A stretch of DNA of 13,391 nucleotides from JBCCMB01 sp039026555 (GCA_039026555.1 JBCCMB010000071.1:1-13391), one strand, 5' to 3'. Shown: positions 1 through 7,111, numbered from the stretch's first letter. Notes: generated from the sequence alone by a model not told the origin. Numbers and translations are program-made.

Positions 1-1
1 G

Positions 2-163
2 GCTATGGAACCACCAGAAGAATTGACTGCCCCCATCGCGAACGAACCAGTCCTAGCTTTGTCCGATTCTGATCTGCCTTTGGCCAGCAATGCTCAAGAG
101 GGCGAAGGATGTGAGGAAGCCTCCTATCTTTTCGGCACATCCGTTCTCGAATGCGACAATTAA
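2..163 (+). CDS. C-terminal fragment of an unidentified protein (5' end outside window)
   Basis: An open frame runs in from the left edge and stops at TAA 161-163, giving about 53 residues. They are acidic and Ser/Leu-rich, with two Cys near the end. An ATG lies at 5-7, but no Shine-Dalgarno context can be seen because the window begins there, so I treat this as the tail of a longer gene. No domain or family is recognisable. A GAAAGC/GCTTTC hairpin follows three bases after the stop. The frame is short enough to be open by chance, and base composition gives little help. Confidence 0.3.
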   Translation, partial: AMEPPEELTAPIANEPVLALSDSDLPLASNAQEGEGCEEASYLFGTSVLECDN

Positions 164-165
164 GC

Positions 166-188
166 GAAAGCATAAGCTTTCTAGAAAG
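166..188. repeat. Small nested inverted repeats after the left-edge stop codon
   Basis: GAAAGC (166-171), a 4-base loop, then GCTTTC (176-181) form a perfect 6-bp hairpin. The right arm is also half of an overlapping perfect 12-base palindrome, CTTTCTAGAAAG (177-188), so two alternative pairings are possible. There is no T-run after it, so an intrinsic terminator is only a weak possibility. Confidence 0.35.
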
Positions 189-418
189 TTAGCTCTGACA
201 CCGAGATCGAGCTTCACTTGGCTGTGCGCCCGATCCCAACTTCTCGGGGTTTAGCAACCTTGATCACGAGCGTCCTATACTAGCCCCTATACGAACGCGC
301 AGCTCAATTTCTCCTCCTGACCCAAAGCGGATTTAGGATTCGCGGCTGTTTATGCTCGCTTCCGAGATAAAGCTCGGGCTGACGTCTCGCTTTAGTTTGC
401 AAAGCCGAACCAGCGCCC

Positions 419-437
419 CCGCGTCCCCCCAACGCGG
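419..437 (-). terminator. Possible 3' hairpin of the outer-membrane gene (no T-run)
   Basis: CCGCGT (419-424) and ACGCGG (432-437) form a perfect 6-bp GC stem with a 7-base loop, beginning 13 bases past the minus-strand stop at 451. On the minus strand the bases after the stem are G-rich, not T-rich. It is therefore not a standard intrinsic terminator, though it could protect the mRNA end or aid Rho-dependent termination. Confidence 0.25.
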
Positions 438-450
438 CGACGGTTTGTCT

Positions 451-1542
451 CTAAAAGGCTTTTTGCCAGCCCACGGTGAGGGTGAGATCGGTTTCCAGCT
501 GGGGTCCGTTGAGGTCTCGATAGAGCGGAAGACCCAGTTCAAAGCCGAGGCGGTGGCCTTTGCGCCAGTCGGTCTGACCGGCGAGGTTGACGCCGACAAG
601 CGCTTCTAGGGTTTCGCCGCCATGATTGTCGGGATCGGCGGTTTGCACCGGCGCGGTGATGAGCGGGTCTTGGCCGTCAATCTGGCCGGCGGTTTTGGCT
701 TTCAAACGCCCAGAGACGGAGACGGACGGGGTGAATTCATACGCCGTCCACGCCGTGGCTTCGAACACGTCGCCCAGCGTGTAATCCTCGTCATTTTCAC
801 CCAGGCGGATGACGCCGGAGGCTTGGCCGCCAAAGCTCCAATCTCCCCGACGGGTGCGCGCGGTGAGCGAGGGCTTAAGGTCGAACGTGCCCGAGCCCAA
901 TTGCATGGGATAGGGCAGGCGCGGGCTGGGCGTGGTGTTCATCGGTGTCAGGATTTGATCCGTCTCGTCTATGGAGCCCGTCGGCAGAGACAATGCGAGG
1001 CCAAGATTGATCTGGCGATGCTCATAAGAGCCGTCGTCCAGGCCGACAATCGCGCCAATCGTGGTGTCGCCGACGCCGGAGGTTTCCGTGGTGAATTCGC
1101 CCAGGCGCGTTGTTCCCATCGGACCTTGGAAAGTGATGTGGTCCATCTCCTTGGCGAGGTAGGAGCCCATCGCCATCAGCGTGATGCGGTCGGTCAGCCC
1201 GTACATCGCGCCCACCATATGCATTTGCATCGGCATTTCTGTCGGCACGACGCGCAGCGTGGGCGGCGACATGGGCGGATTGGCGAAGGGGTTGGCGACG
1301 CTGGTCACCGTGTCTTCTGGCGAAATGCTGTCTGTTCCATCCCGGCTGCCGTCCATGTCCATATACATATAGCGGTAGGACAGCATCCATTCGCCCTTAT
1401 GGTGGCGATGGTCGGCCATTACGCCGATGGGCGCGTGATCGGTGGCGTAGGTCACGTGTCCGCCATCGCCATCATGGGCCTGAGCGGGGAGAATGAGCGC
1501 GGCGGACAACGCGCCGCCGCGGATAAGCGTTTGAGATATCAT
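451..1542 (-). CDS. Met/His-rich outer-membrane beta-barrel protein, metal-associated transporter type
   Basis: A 363-residue exported protein. The signal peptide ends in an AQA motif (20-22), so the mature protein would start at His23. The mature N-terminus is rich in His and Met: a cluster of His and Asp at 23-48, Met/Tyr/Asp alternation at 58-64, and Met/His alternation at 103-109. The rest is alternating amphipathic strands, and the protein ends in Phe, typical of outer-membrane barrels. The pattern matches the family usually annotated 'transporter' near heavy-metal resistance genes (Phenol_MetA_deg-like barrels), which I recall from marine alphaproteobacteria. It lies 60 bases downstream of the DUF2946-like gene on the same strand. 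The ATG at 1540-1542 has only a weak GCGAG upstream. Copper or similar metal handling is inferred from residues and neighbour; the real substrate is unknown. Confidence 0.85.
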   Translation of the reverse strand: MISQTLIRGGALSAALILPAQAHDGDGGHVTYATDHAPIGVMADHRHHKGEWMLSYRYMYMDMDGSRDGTDSISPEDTVTSVANPFANPPMSPPTLRVVPTEMPMQMHMVGAMYGLTDRITLMAMGSYLAKEMDHITFQGPMGTTRLGEFTTETSGVGDTTIGAIVGLDDGSYEHRQINLGLALSLPTGSIDETDQILTPMNTTPSPRLPYPMQLGSGTFDLKPSLTARTRRGDWSFGGQASGVIRLGENDEDYTLGDVFEATAWTAYEFTPSVSVSGRLKAKTAGQIDGQDPLITAPVQTADPDNHGGETLEALVGVNLAGQTDWRKGHRLGFELGLPLYRDLNGPQLETDLTLTVGWQKAF

Positions 1543-1564
1543 TGTTTTACTCGCAAAGCTGCAG

Positions 1565-1584
1565 GCTCCGCTTCGGGGCGGAGC
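1565..1584 (-). promoter_or_regulatory. 7-bp hairpin in the gap ahead of the outer-membrane gene
   Basis: GCTCCGC (1565-1571) and GCGGAGC (1578-1584) are perfect complements around a 6-base loop. The hairpin falls in the 60-base gap between the DUF2946-like stop and the outer-membrane start, in the leader of the latter. No T-run follows, so it is more likely an mRNA-processing or attenuation structure than a terminator. Confidence 0.35.
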
Positions 1585-1602
1585 TATAAGGGCGGTGTCT
1601 GG

Positions 1603-1971
1603 CTATGCGAGTGTGGGCGGCCCTTGCGGCGGAGCTCCGGGCCATAGGGGCGAGCGCGGGGACAAATCATCGCGAAGACGCGCGCCGAGGGCCGTCATTG
1701 TCCAAATAAGGGGCGTTATGCTGGCGATCGGCGAAAGCGCGGCATCCGTCGCCGCGTGGGTGCAGTCTCCGCAGCAGGTCTCAGAAGAGGTGTCCTGCGG
1801 AACGGTGTCGCCCAAGCGCATCTGAACCATGTGGTCGCCATGCGCGCCGCACATCAAGACCGACACCGTCTCGCCGTCCGCATAGGCCAAATGCGAGTGG
1901 CCGCCATTCGCCGCATAGGCGACGACGGCAAGGATCAAAATCCACAAGCGAAGGGCGGGCGCTCGGCTCAT
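1603..1971 (-). CDS. DUF2946-like small Cys/His-rich envelope protein
   Basis: A 122-residue protein with a hydrophobic N-terminal segment (about 9-21) that acts as a signal peptide or anchor, followed by a short region rich in potential metal ligands: Cys41, His44 and His47, then a Cys66-Cys67-x2-Cys70-x-His72 cluster. A second weakly hydrophobic stretch lies at about 77-97. This architecture fits DUF2946-type proteins, commonly found beside copper resistance genes; their exact function is not established. The stop is 60 bases before the outer-membrane gene, so the two are probably co-transcribed. The ATG at 1969-1971 has no clear Shine-Dalgarno, but upstream in-frame codons offer no better start before a TAG. 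Metal binding or sensing in the periplasm is an inference from the ligands and neighbour. Confidence 0.75.
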   Translation of the reverse strand: MSRAPALRLWILILAVVAYAANGGHSHLAYADGETVSVLMCGAHGDHMVQMRLGDTVPQDTSSETCCGDCTHAATDAALSPIASITPLIWTMTALGARLRDDLSPRSPLWPGAPPQGPPTLA

Positions 1972-2031
1972 AGGCGGGTGAAAACCATGCTTTTCGCGCG
2001 GCGTCTATGCGACGTTTCGGTCCGGCGCCTC

Positions 2032-3096
2032 TTATTCGACGGTCTCGTAAATCTCTAACCGCGCGCCTTCCGGCGATACCAGCGCGGCGATACGGATATC
2101 GCCATAGGGCGCGAGCGTCATCGACAGCGGCTCCGCCTCAAACACGGCGCCGCGCGCGGTGAGCGCCGCGATCGTGGCGTCAAGGTCCTCAACGGGAAAG
2201 CGCAGGACCGATAGGCCGATATTTTTTGGTATCGCGCGTTCGGTTAGGTCGAGACCGCTGGCGCCTTCAAATGAGACCAATTCCACCGAGCCTTCATTCA
2301 CGCCGTCGGGATGAAGAATGTAGATCTGGCGCGGCACGCTTACGGCGTCTTCGTGCGTGAGGCCAAGGACGTTGGGTCCAGGTTCGGCGCTGGCGCCATT
2401 GTGCTCCAAATAGGTCTGCATGCCCAAAACGTCCTTGTAGAAAGCGCTGGCCGCATCGATATCGGCGACGGTTTGGGTAGAGTTGAACGCGCGGCTGACG
2501 GATTTGAGATTGGGCCAACTTTCCAGCGGCGGGGCGAGGCGTTCGATCAACGCCAGGCGCACGCCGTCTGGGCCGCGGGCGATCCATTCTATCACTTCAA
2601 AAGGACCAAACCCGTATTGGATCGGCTCGCTGTCGCCATGCCAGCCGTCGCGCAGCATCTTTTCGCGAACCTCATCCATGCCAACGACGCGGACATTCAT
2701 GTTGAATATGCCGCCCGTGTCCCAAGGCCGCGCATCGGCGCGGATCCAATCCTGATCGACGCCGTCCAAATGAACCAAGCGAATGAACCCGCTCTCCGCG
2801 CCGATATTGCTGAGCAGGATTTCTTCGCCGGTCGCCGTTTCGGGCAGATCCCAGAGGGTTTTAAGCCCGTCGTCGATTGGGCTCTCTTGACGCACCTCCC
2901 AGCCGGCGATTTCGGTGAGGAAACTAATCCATGCGTCGGGCGACGCGGTGGTGACGACCGCTTCATTCCAGCCGCCAAGGCCGGTCGATTGGGTCTCCGC
3001 CTGTTCCGCAACGGCGTCTTGTGCGATGGGCGTTGGGGCGACATTGGCGCACGCCACGAGTACGGTTGCGGCGAGATAAGCGATCCAGCGCGTCAT
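2032..3096 (-). CDS. Lipoprotein with two VOC (glyoxalase/dioxygenase-fold) domains, paralogue 2
   Basis: A 354-residue predicted lipoprotein: hydrophobic N-terminus with lipobox L-V-A-C at 13-16, then a short Ala/Gln/Thr linker. Two VOC-type modules follow, about 42-188 and 200-352. The second is clearer, with the hallmark Asp-x-x-x-Ala-x-x-Phe-Tyr-x-x-x-Leu-Gly around 212-225 and a final GDIR...PEG...EIYE strand at 332-351. The usual metal-ligand His at the start of VOC modules is not evident (Asn/Thr instead), so a catalytic metal site is doubtful and a ligand-binding role is possible. The ATG overlaps the stop of the upstream paralogue by 4 bases (3093-3096), which implies translational coupling. 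It probably sits in the periplasm, membrane-tethered. The substrate is unknown. Confidence 0.85.
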   Translation of the reverse strand: MTRWIAYLAATVLVACANVAPTPIAQDAVAEQAETQSTGLGGWNEAVVTTASPDAWISFLTEIAGWEVRQESPIDDGLKTLWDLPETATGEEILLSNIGAESGFIRLVHLDGVDQDWIRADARPWDTGGIFNMNVRVVGMDEVREKMLRDGWHGDSEPIQYGFGPFEVIEWIARGPDGVRLALIERLAPPLESWPNLKSVSRAFNSTQTVADIDAASAFYKDVLGMQTYLEHNGASAEPGPNVLGLTHEDAVSVPRQIYILHPDGVNEGSVELVSFEGASGLDLTERAIPKNIGLSVLRFPVEDLDATIAALTARGAVFEAEPLSMTLAPYGDIRIAALVSPEGARLEIYETVE

Positions 3097-4190
3097 TGGG
3101 CGATCTCCTCATAGAGTTCGATTAATAGCCCGTTGGGCGCGAGCAGAGTGGCGACGCGAATGTCGCCGTGAAGCGGATCTGAGATTTGCGTCGCCGCGTG
3201 AACGATCTCCGAACCGAAATCTGCCGCGTTTGAAAGCGCGGTCGCCAAATCCGTGACTGGGAAGCTCCACATGCCAATGCCGCGATTGGGTACGCGCGGC
3301 GGGGCGTTGGGTTCGACACCTTCGATATTGGTGAAGTCGACAAATAGCATATGCCCGCCCGGGCCGTGGCCAGGCGCGGCGACGATGGTGAAGCGGAATT
3401 CGGTTCCGTTCGGCAAGGCCATGGCGCCGTCTTCGCCGGAGCTCTTCCAGATATTGTCGCGTCGCAGCTCCAGGCCGAGAACATCTGTGAAGAAAGCGAG
3501 CACAGTGTCGCTATCTTCCACCACCATGGCCGAATAGCCGGGACCGCCAAGCTTCGTCTCTTCGTCGACAGCGCCGAGAGACGCCATGCCGAGACGGTCA
3601 ATGCCGACCGCATGGACAAAGTCAGGGCCGTTAAAAATGGTCTCATGGATGGTGTACATCGTGCCGTCGGTGCGCGGGACCTCATAGATGGAGATCGGAT
3701 TGATCGCGCCATAGCCCAGCCGGCGGATCTTAGTGTCCAATTCGGGCTGCATCCGGTTTGGGAAGCCCATGGAGAACCCGCCCAAACTACGGGAATCCCA
3801 GGATTTGTGTACGGTCGGGGTCGGCGTATGGAAGGCGAGCACGCGAACCGACATGGCGCCGCGATCCTGAACCGCCGCGCTCGGCCGCGTCAGGTGATAT
3901 TCGTCCCAATCCAGATCGTCTGGGATCGCCCACAGCGCCCGTTGTTGGTTTTTGAGCGCGTCTGATGCTTCTACCGGTCCTGTCAACGTCATCCCCATGC
4001 CGTCGACATAGAACAACCGGATCTGCTCCATCGAATTTGTCGACAGCGTTACAGTTTGCAGCGGTTTGGCGAGCATGTTTTCGCGCGTAGATTTGGGGCT
4101 CATACTGTCCAGCGGATCAAATTGCGGCTCGGCGCTGGCGCACGCCGCCAGGCCGATCGCTGCAACCGACACTAGAATTGGTTTCAGCAT
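3093..4190 (-). CDS. Lipoprotein with two VOC (glyoxalase/dioxygenase-fold) domains, paralogue 1
   Basis: A 365-residue predicted lipoprotein with lipobox L-A-A-C at 14-17. It has two VOC-like modules: about 44-190 (opening with a strand then Phe60-Tyr61...Gly-Met-Gly) and about 217-362 (Asp-Thr-Val-Leu-Ala-Phe-Phe around 228-234, then Leu-Gly). It ends in GDIR...PNG...ELYE (342-361), nearly the same as the closing strand of the downstream gene, so the two look like an old tandem duplication. The first gene of the minus-strand run, it has a good Shine-Dalgarno (GGGGAG, 7 bases before the ATG) and a promoter-like pair further upstream. The canonical first-strand His ligand is missing in module 1. 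Function is unknown; binding or conversion of a small hydrophobic or aromatic compound at the envelope is only a guess. Confidence 0.85.
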   Translation of the reverse strand: MLKPILVSVAAIGLAACASAEPQFDPLDSMSPKSTRENMLAKPLQTVTLSTNSMEQIRLFYVDGMGMTLTGPVEASDALKNQQRALWAIPDDLDWDEYHLTRPSAAVQDRGAMSVRVLAFHTPTPTVHKSWDSRSLGGFSMGFPNRMQPELDTKIRRLGYGAINPISIYEVPRTDGTMYTIHETIFNGPDFVHAVGIDRLGMASLGAVDEETKLGGPGYSAMVVEDSDTVLAFFTDVLGLELRRDNIWKSSGEDGAMALPNGTEFRFTIVAAPGHGPGGHMLFVDFTNIEGVEPNAPPRVPNRGIGMWSFPVTDLATALSNAADFGSEIVHAATQISDPLHGDIRVATLLAPNGLLIELYEEIAQ

Positions 4191-4216
4191 GAAAGATCTC
4201 CCCGTGTTTAAATGAT

Positions 4217-4246
4217 ATACTAAATCCTCACGCTAATTGAGTTCAA
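4217..4246 (-). promoter_or_regulatory. Candidate sigma-70-type promoter for the VOC lipoprotein run
   Basis: On the minus strand TTGAAC (4241-4246) and TAGTAT (4217-4222) are 18 bases apart, each matching 4 of 6 consensus positions. The -10 lies about 27 bases before the ATG at 4190, leaving room for the GGGGAG ribosome site at 4198-4203. Placement is good; the matches are modest. Confidence 0.35.
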
Positions 4247-4373
4247 TAGCAAGCGGTCTTCAAACACGTGACGAGACTTGCAGAGATTGCTGTCGTTGCG
4301 TAAGCGGGGCGTCCAGTCGGCGAATACAGATATCGCCCCAATCACGCCTCGTTTTGAAGTCTAAATCAGCGGC

Positions 4374-5828
4374 ATGACACTTATGAAATCCCCCGCATTT
4401 TTCGCCGCCGCCGCGTTTGCGATGCTTGTCTCAACGCCGGCTTGCGGCCAGACGCAGGATGACCCGAATACGACGGCGTCCTCGCAGCGCATGGTTCCTC
4501 AATCTTCCGCCGACGTCTCAATGTCGTTTGCGCCCGTGGTGCGCGGCGCTGCTCCTGCCGTCGTCAACGTTTACACCAGCCGCACTGTGCGCACACAGGC
4601 CTCGCCGTTTGCGAACGATCCCTTCTTTCAACGGTTTTTGGGCGACCGGAATTTCGGCATGCCGCAGGAACGCGTGCAGTCCTCGCTCGGGTCCGGTGTG
4701 ATCGTGGGCGACGAAGGCGTCATCGTGACGAACAATCATGTAATCAAAGACGCGGATGAGTTTCGCGTGGTGTTATCGGATCGGCGCGAGTTTGAAGCCG
4801 AATTGGTGCTCGCCGACGAGCGCACGGATCTCGCCGTTTTGAAGATTGATGCGGGCGAGGAAGTGCTGCCGACCCTTGAATTCGCCGACACGCGAGCGAT
4901 CGAAGTCGGCGACCTTGTGCTGGCGATCGGCAATCCCTTCGGCGTTGGGCAGACCGTAACAAACGGGATCATCTCGGCGTTGGCGCGAACGGATGTCGGC
5001 GTGTCGGACTACGCCTTCTTCATCCAGACCGACGCCGCCATCAATCCAGGCAATTCCGGCGGCGCGCTGGTGGATGTGGCGGGCGATTTGGTGGGCGTGA
5101 ATACGGCGATCTTTTCGCGTTCGGGCGGTTCCAATGGGATCGGGTTCGCTGTGCCGTCGGAAATGGTGCGGCGTATTGTGGATGCGGCGGTCAATGACGG
5201 ACAGATCGTACGGCCTTGGCTTGGCCTTAAGGGTCAGTCGGTCGATGCGGATATCGCCAAATCCTTAGGGCTCGATCGACCTGCGGGCGTTCTGGTCACC
5301 GAAGTTTATCCAGACAGTCCGGCGGACAAGGCGGGACTTCGTCGCGGCGATCTAGTGACGGCGATTGATGACCGCGAAGTCTTTGACGAACGCGGCCTAA
5401 AATTCCTGGCGGCGACACAAGCCCCAGGTGAAACCGTTGTCTTAACCGCCGCGACTGCGGGCGAGTTCAGAGAGGCGTCTTTGGTCTTGGCCCCGCCGCC
5501 CGGCGCGACCGAAGCGGATTTGATCCTGCTTGAGGGACGTCATCCTTTCTCCGGCGCGGAGATCGCTGAATTGTCGCCGGCGTTGGCCGAAGAGATGGGT
5601 AAGGATCCCTTCATTAGCGGCGTTCTGGTCAATCGCGTGTTTCGCCGCTCATTCGCCGCGCGTGTCGGTTTGCGGCCGGGCGACATTCTGCGGGAGGTCA
5701 ACGGCGTTGAGATCGACACCGCCGAGGATTTGAACGGCGCAATCGACGAAGGCGTTGAAGATGGCGGCGCCTGGCGCGTCGCGATCGAACGCAATGGCCG
5801 CAGGATTACGGCTGAGATGCAGCTTTAA
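4374..5828 (+). CDS. degQ: DegP/DegQ (Do) family periplasmic serine endoprotease
   Basis: A 484-residue periplasmic protease/chaperone that degrades or refolds damaged envelope proteins. It has an N-terminal signal peptide (about 1-26). The trypsin-like domain, about 50-275, shows the full triad: His122 in TNNHV, Asp152 in RTDLAVLK, and Ser228 in NPGNSGG. The first PDZ domain, about 280-370, opens RPWLGL and contains a Gly-Leu-x-x-Gly-Asp carboxylate-binding-type turn at 321-326. The second, about 395-475, has a similar turn at 432-437. Length and layout are normal for Do proteases. A Cys24 follows the hydrophobic core, but the residues before it (Ser-Thr-Pro-Ala) do not make a standard lipobox. 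ATG 4374 is used; ATG 4383 is an in-frame alternative, and neither has a strong Shine-Dalgarno. DegP versus DegQ (or MucD) cannot be separated by eye. Confidence 0.93.
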   Translation: MTLMKSPAFFAAAAFAMLVSTPACGQTQDDPNTTASSQRMVPQSSADVSMSFAPVVRGAAPAVVNVYTSRTVRTQASPFANDPFFQRFLGDRNFGMPQERVQSSLGSGVIVGDEGVIVTNNHVIKDADEFRVVLSDRREFEAELVLADERTDLAVLKIDAGEEVLPTLEFADTRAIEVGDLVLAIGNPFGVGQTVTNGIISALARTDVGVSDYAFFIQTDAAINPGNSGGALVDVAGDLVGVNTAIFSRSGGSNGIGFAVPSEMVRRIVDAAVNDGQIVRPWLGLKGQSVDADIAKSLGLDRPAGVLVTEVYPDSPADKAGLRRGDLVTAIDDREVFDERGLKFLAATQAPGETVVLTAATAGEFREASLVLAPPPGATEADLILLEGRHPFSGAEIAELSPALAEEMGKDPFISGVLVNRVFRRSFAARVGLRPGDILREVNGVEIDTAEDLNGAIDEGVEDGGAWRVAIERNGRRITAEMQL

Positions 5829-5900
5829 AGGGCCGCCTTGAGCCAGTGAATATTGATTGGGCGTTTTTTGACGCTCCGCCTGCATCGTTCATTTTTGGAT

Positions 5901-5945
5901 TTGAACCCGCTTAGTCGTTGACTAGTTTAATTTACGACATGGAAT
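5901..5945 (+). promoter_or_regulatory. Promoter-like elements upstream of the TIR gene
   Basis: This AT-rich patch holds TTGAAC (5901-5906) with TTTAAT (5926-5931, 5 of 6 to the -10 consensus, spacer 19), and also TTGACT (5918-5923, 5 of 6 to the -35 consensus) with TGGAAT (5940-5945, spacer 16). Either could let the TIR gene be expressed separately from the protease. Neither pair is ideal. Confidence 0.3.
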
Positions 5946-5980
5946 GCTGTCGCACGGACGGCGTTTAGAAGGCGTGGATT

Positions 5981-7063
5981 TTGGCGGTTTTCATTAGCTA
6001 TCGACGAGATGATGCGTCTAAAGCGTCAAAGCGCCTGGCTGAGGCGTTTCGCGATCGCTTGGGCTACGACCATGTTTTCCATGACGTGTCTTCGATCGAC
6101 GCTGGGGAAAACTGGCGTCGCCGAATCGACAAGCAGCTCAAAACCACACGCTTATTCATTTGCGTTATCGGGCCGAGTTGGGCCTCAAGCTTTGCGGACC
6201 GCGAGGCGAAGAAGGATATCGTGTTTTATGAGGTCGCAAAGGCGCTGAAGGCGCGTAGACGGGTTCAGATCATCCCTGTTTTAGTTGGTGATACCGACTT
6301 TCCGTCGAAAGCGGATTTACCCAGACGGCTCAGGAAGCTGGCTGAATATAATGCGTTCTTGGTCGCGAAGAAGAAAAACGCCCGAGATCTCGACCGTTTG
6401 ATGTCGAAGGCGGCGGAGTATTTTCCAAAGTTGGAAGAACAGGCCGCGGCGGAGGCGATCAAGCGATGCCTTGAGGACGCGTTGACGAGGTTTGCGGGGC
6501 AAGTTGAAAACGCGCGGCAGCGTTTGTATGCGGCGATCGATAAGGACTACGCCGTCATCAAGGAATCGGCTTGGATGTCGGAGCTATGGGAGCTCGGCCG
6601 CTCGTCTGGAGAGCAAGCCGTTCGAGAAATCGGGGAGCTGCCGTTTCGTATTCGACCCTTGCAATCTGGCGAAGTCGCAAAAATCAACGCCGCGTTGCAC
6701 GTTCCTAAGAGCATGTATGGGACAAGCGGTTACATGAAAGACAAAGTCACCGGCTTAGTCAGAAAGACAATCGATAGCGAGAAAACCGTCATGCGCTATA
6801 TCGGCGGCGCCGGAACGGGAACAGCGGCCGGCGGCGCTGCTGGAACAATGGTCCCCGGCGTCGGAAATATTGTGGGTGGACTTGTGGGCGGTTTAACGGG
6901 TGCGTTCGCCGCCAATGCGGAGGCCGACAGCGATATCCGTAAAACGCTGAAGCGTGAGATGGGTTACTACTATCGGGATATTCTAGACCATGTCGAGGAG
7001 TTGCGCGGCGACCCCGCATGGACGTCGCTGGTGGAGGATTTGGCGCGGGGTCGAATTCGGTAG
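5981..7063 (+). CDS. TIR-domain protein with C-terminal glycine-zipper membrane segment
   Basis: A 360-residue protein. Residues 1 to about 110 form a bacterial TIR (TIR_2-like) domain: opening strand AVFISYRRDD (2-11), the HDVSSIDAGENW loop (34-45), and DIVFYE (79-84), whose Glu84 sits where TIR NADases carry the catalytic glutamate, followed by the IIPVLV strand (97-102). The middle (about 140-265) is charged and helical with no family I recognise. Residues 274-311 are a Gly/Ala-rich hydrophobic stretch with repeated Gly-x3-Gly and GG pairs, a glycine-zipper pattern typical of membrane-inserting or oligomerising helices. A charged tail (312-360) ends the protein. The start is TTG at 5981 with AAGG 8 bases upstream; the frame is closed by TAG at 5966 and has no ATG. 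It stands alone between protease and rarA. An NAD-cleaving or membrane-acting defence effector is inferred. Confidence 0.85.
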   Translation: MAVFISYRRDDASKASKRLAEAFRDRLGYDHVFHDVSSIDAGENWRRRIDKQLKTTRLFICVIGPSWASSFADREAKKDIVFYEVAKALKARRRVQIIPVLVGDTDFPSKADLPRRLRKLAEYNAFLVAKKKNARDLDRLMSKAAEYFPKLEEQAAAEAIKRCLEDALTRFAGQVENARQRLYAAIDKDYAVIKESAWMSELWELGRSSGEQAVREIGELPFRIRPLQSGEVAKINAALHVPKSMYGTSGYMKDKVTGLVRKTIDSEKTVMRYIGGAGTGTAAGGAAGTMVPGVGNIVGGLVGGLTGAFAANAEADSDIRKTLKREMGYYYRDILDHVEELRGDPAWTSLVEDLARGRIR

Positions 7064-7111
7064 TCTAGGTCGTAGTTGTCGGTGAAACCGCGCTGCGATA
7101 CGCAAAGACGC

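Larger units (their letters stand above)
164..450. other. Gene-free stretch between the left-edge frame and the outer-membrane gene
   Basis: I see no convincing gene in these 287 bases. They contain the hairpin at 166-181, a heptamer CCTATAC repeated at 274-280 and 286-292 (12-base period), and a GC-rich 6-bp stem at 419-437 just downstream of the minus-strand gene that ends at 451. The left-edge frame and the outer-membrane gene converge here, so the stretch would carry both 3' ends. No canonical hairpin followed by a T-run is present. Confidence 0.5.

Noticed and set aside
622..1647. Long + strand open frame (341 codons) opposite the outer-membrane gene
   Set aside because: Its translation is low-complexity Arg/His/Gly-rich with no domain, while the minus strand encodes a signal peptide and barrel; GC-rich codon bias opens the opposite frame.
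1968..1988. Six-codon upstream frame overlapping the DUF2946-like start by ATGA
   Set aside because: It has no Shine-Dalgarno and could easily be chance.
2311..3965. Open + strand frames opposite the VOC lipoproteins
   Set aside because: They lack ribosome sites and recognisable motifs; the minus strand carries lipoboxes and VOC modules.
4374..4445. Lipoprotein reading of the protease N-terminus (Cys24)
   Set aside because: The residues before Cys are Ser-Thr-Pro-Ala, not a canonical lipobox; an ordinary signal peptide is more likely.
5858..5876. GGGCGT/ACGCTC hairpin after the protease as a terminator
   Set aside because: The stem is short, includes a wobble pair, has the T-run in its loop, and no T-run follows.
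7076..7111. Upstream TTG/GTG starts for rarA
   Set aside because: They add an Arg/Cys-containing stretch not expected in the family; ATG 7112 gives the usual N-terminus.
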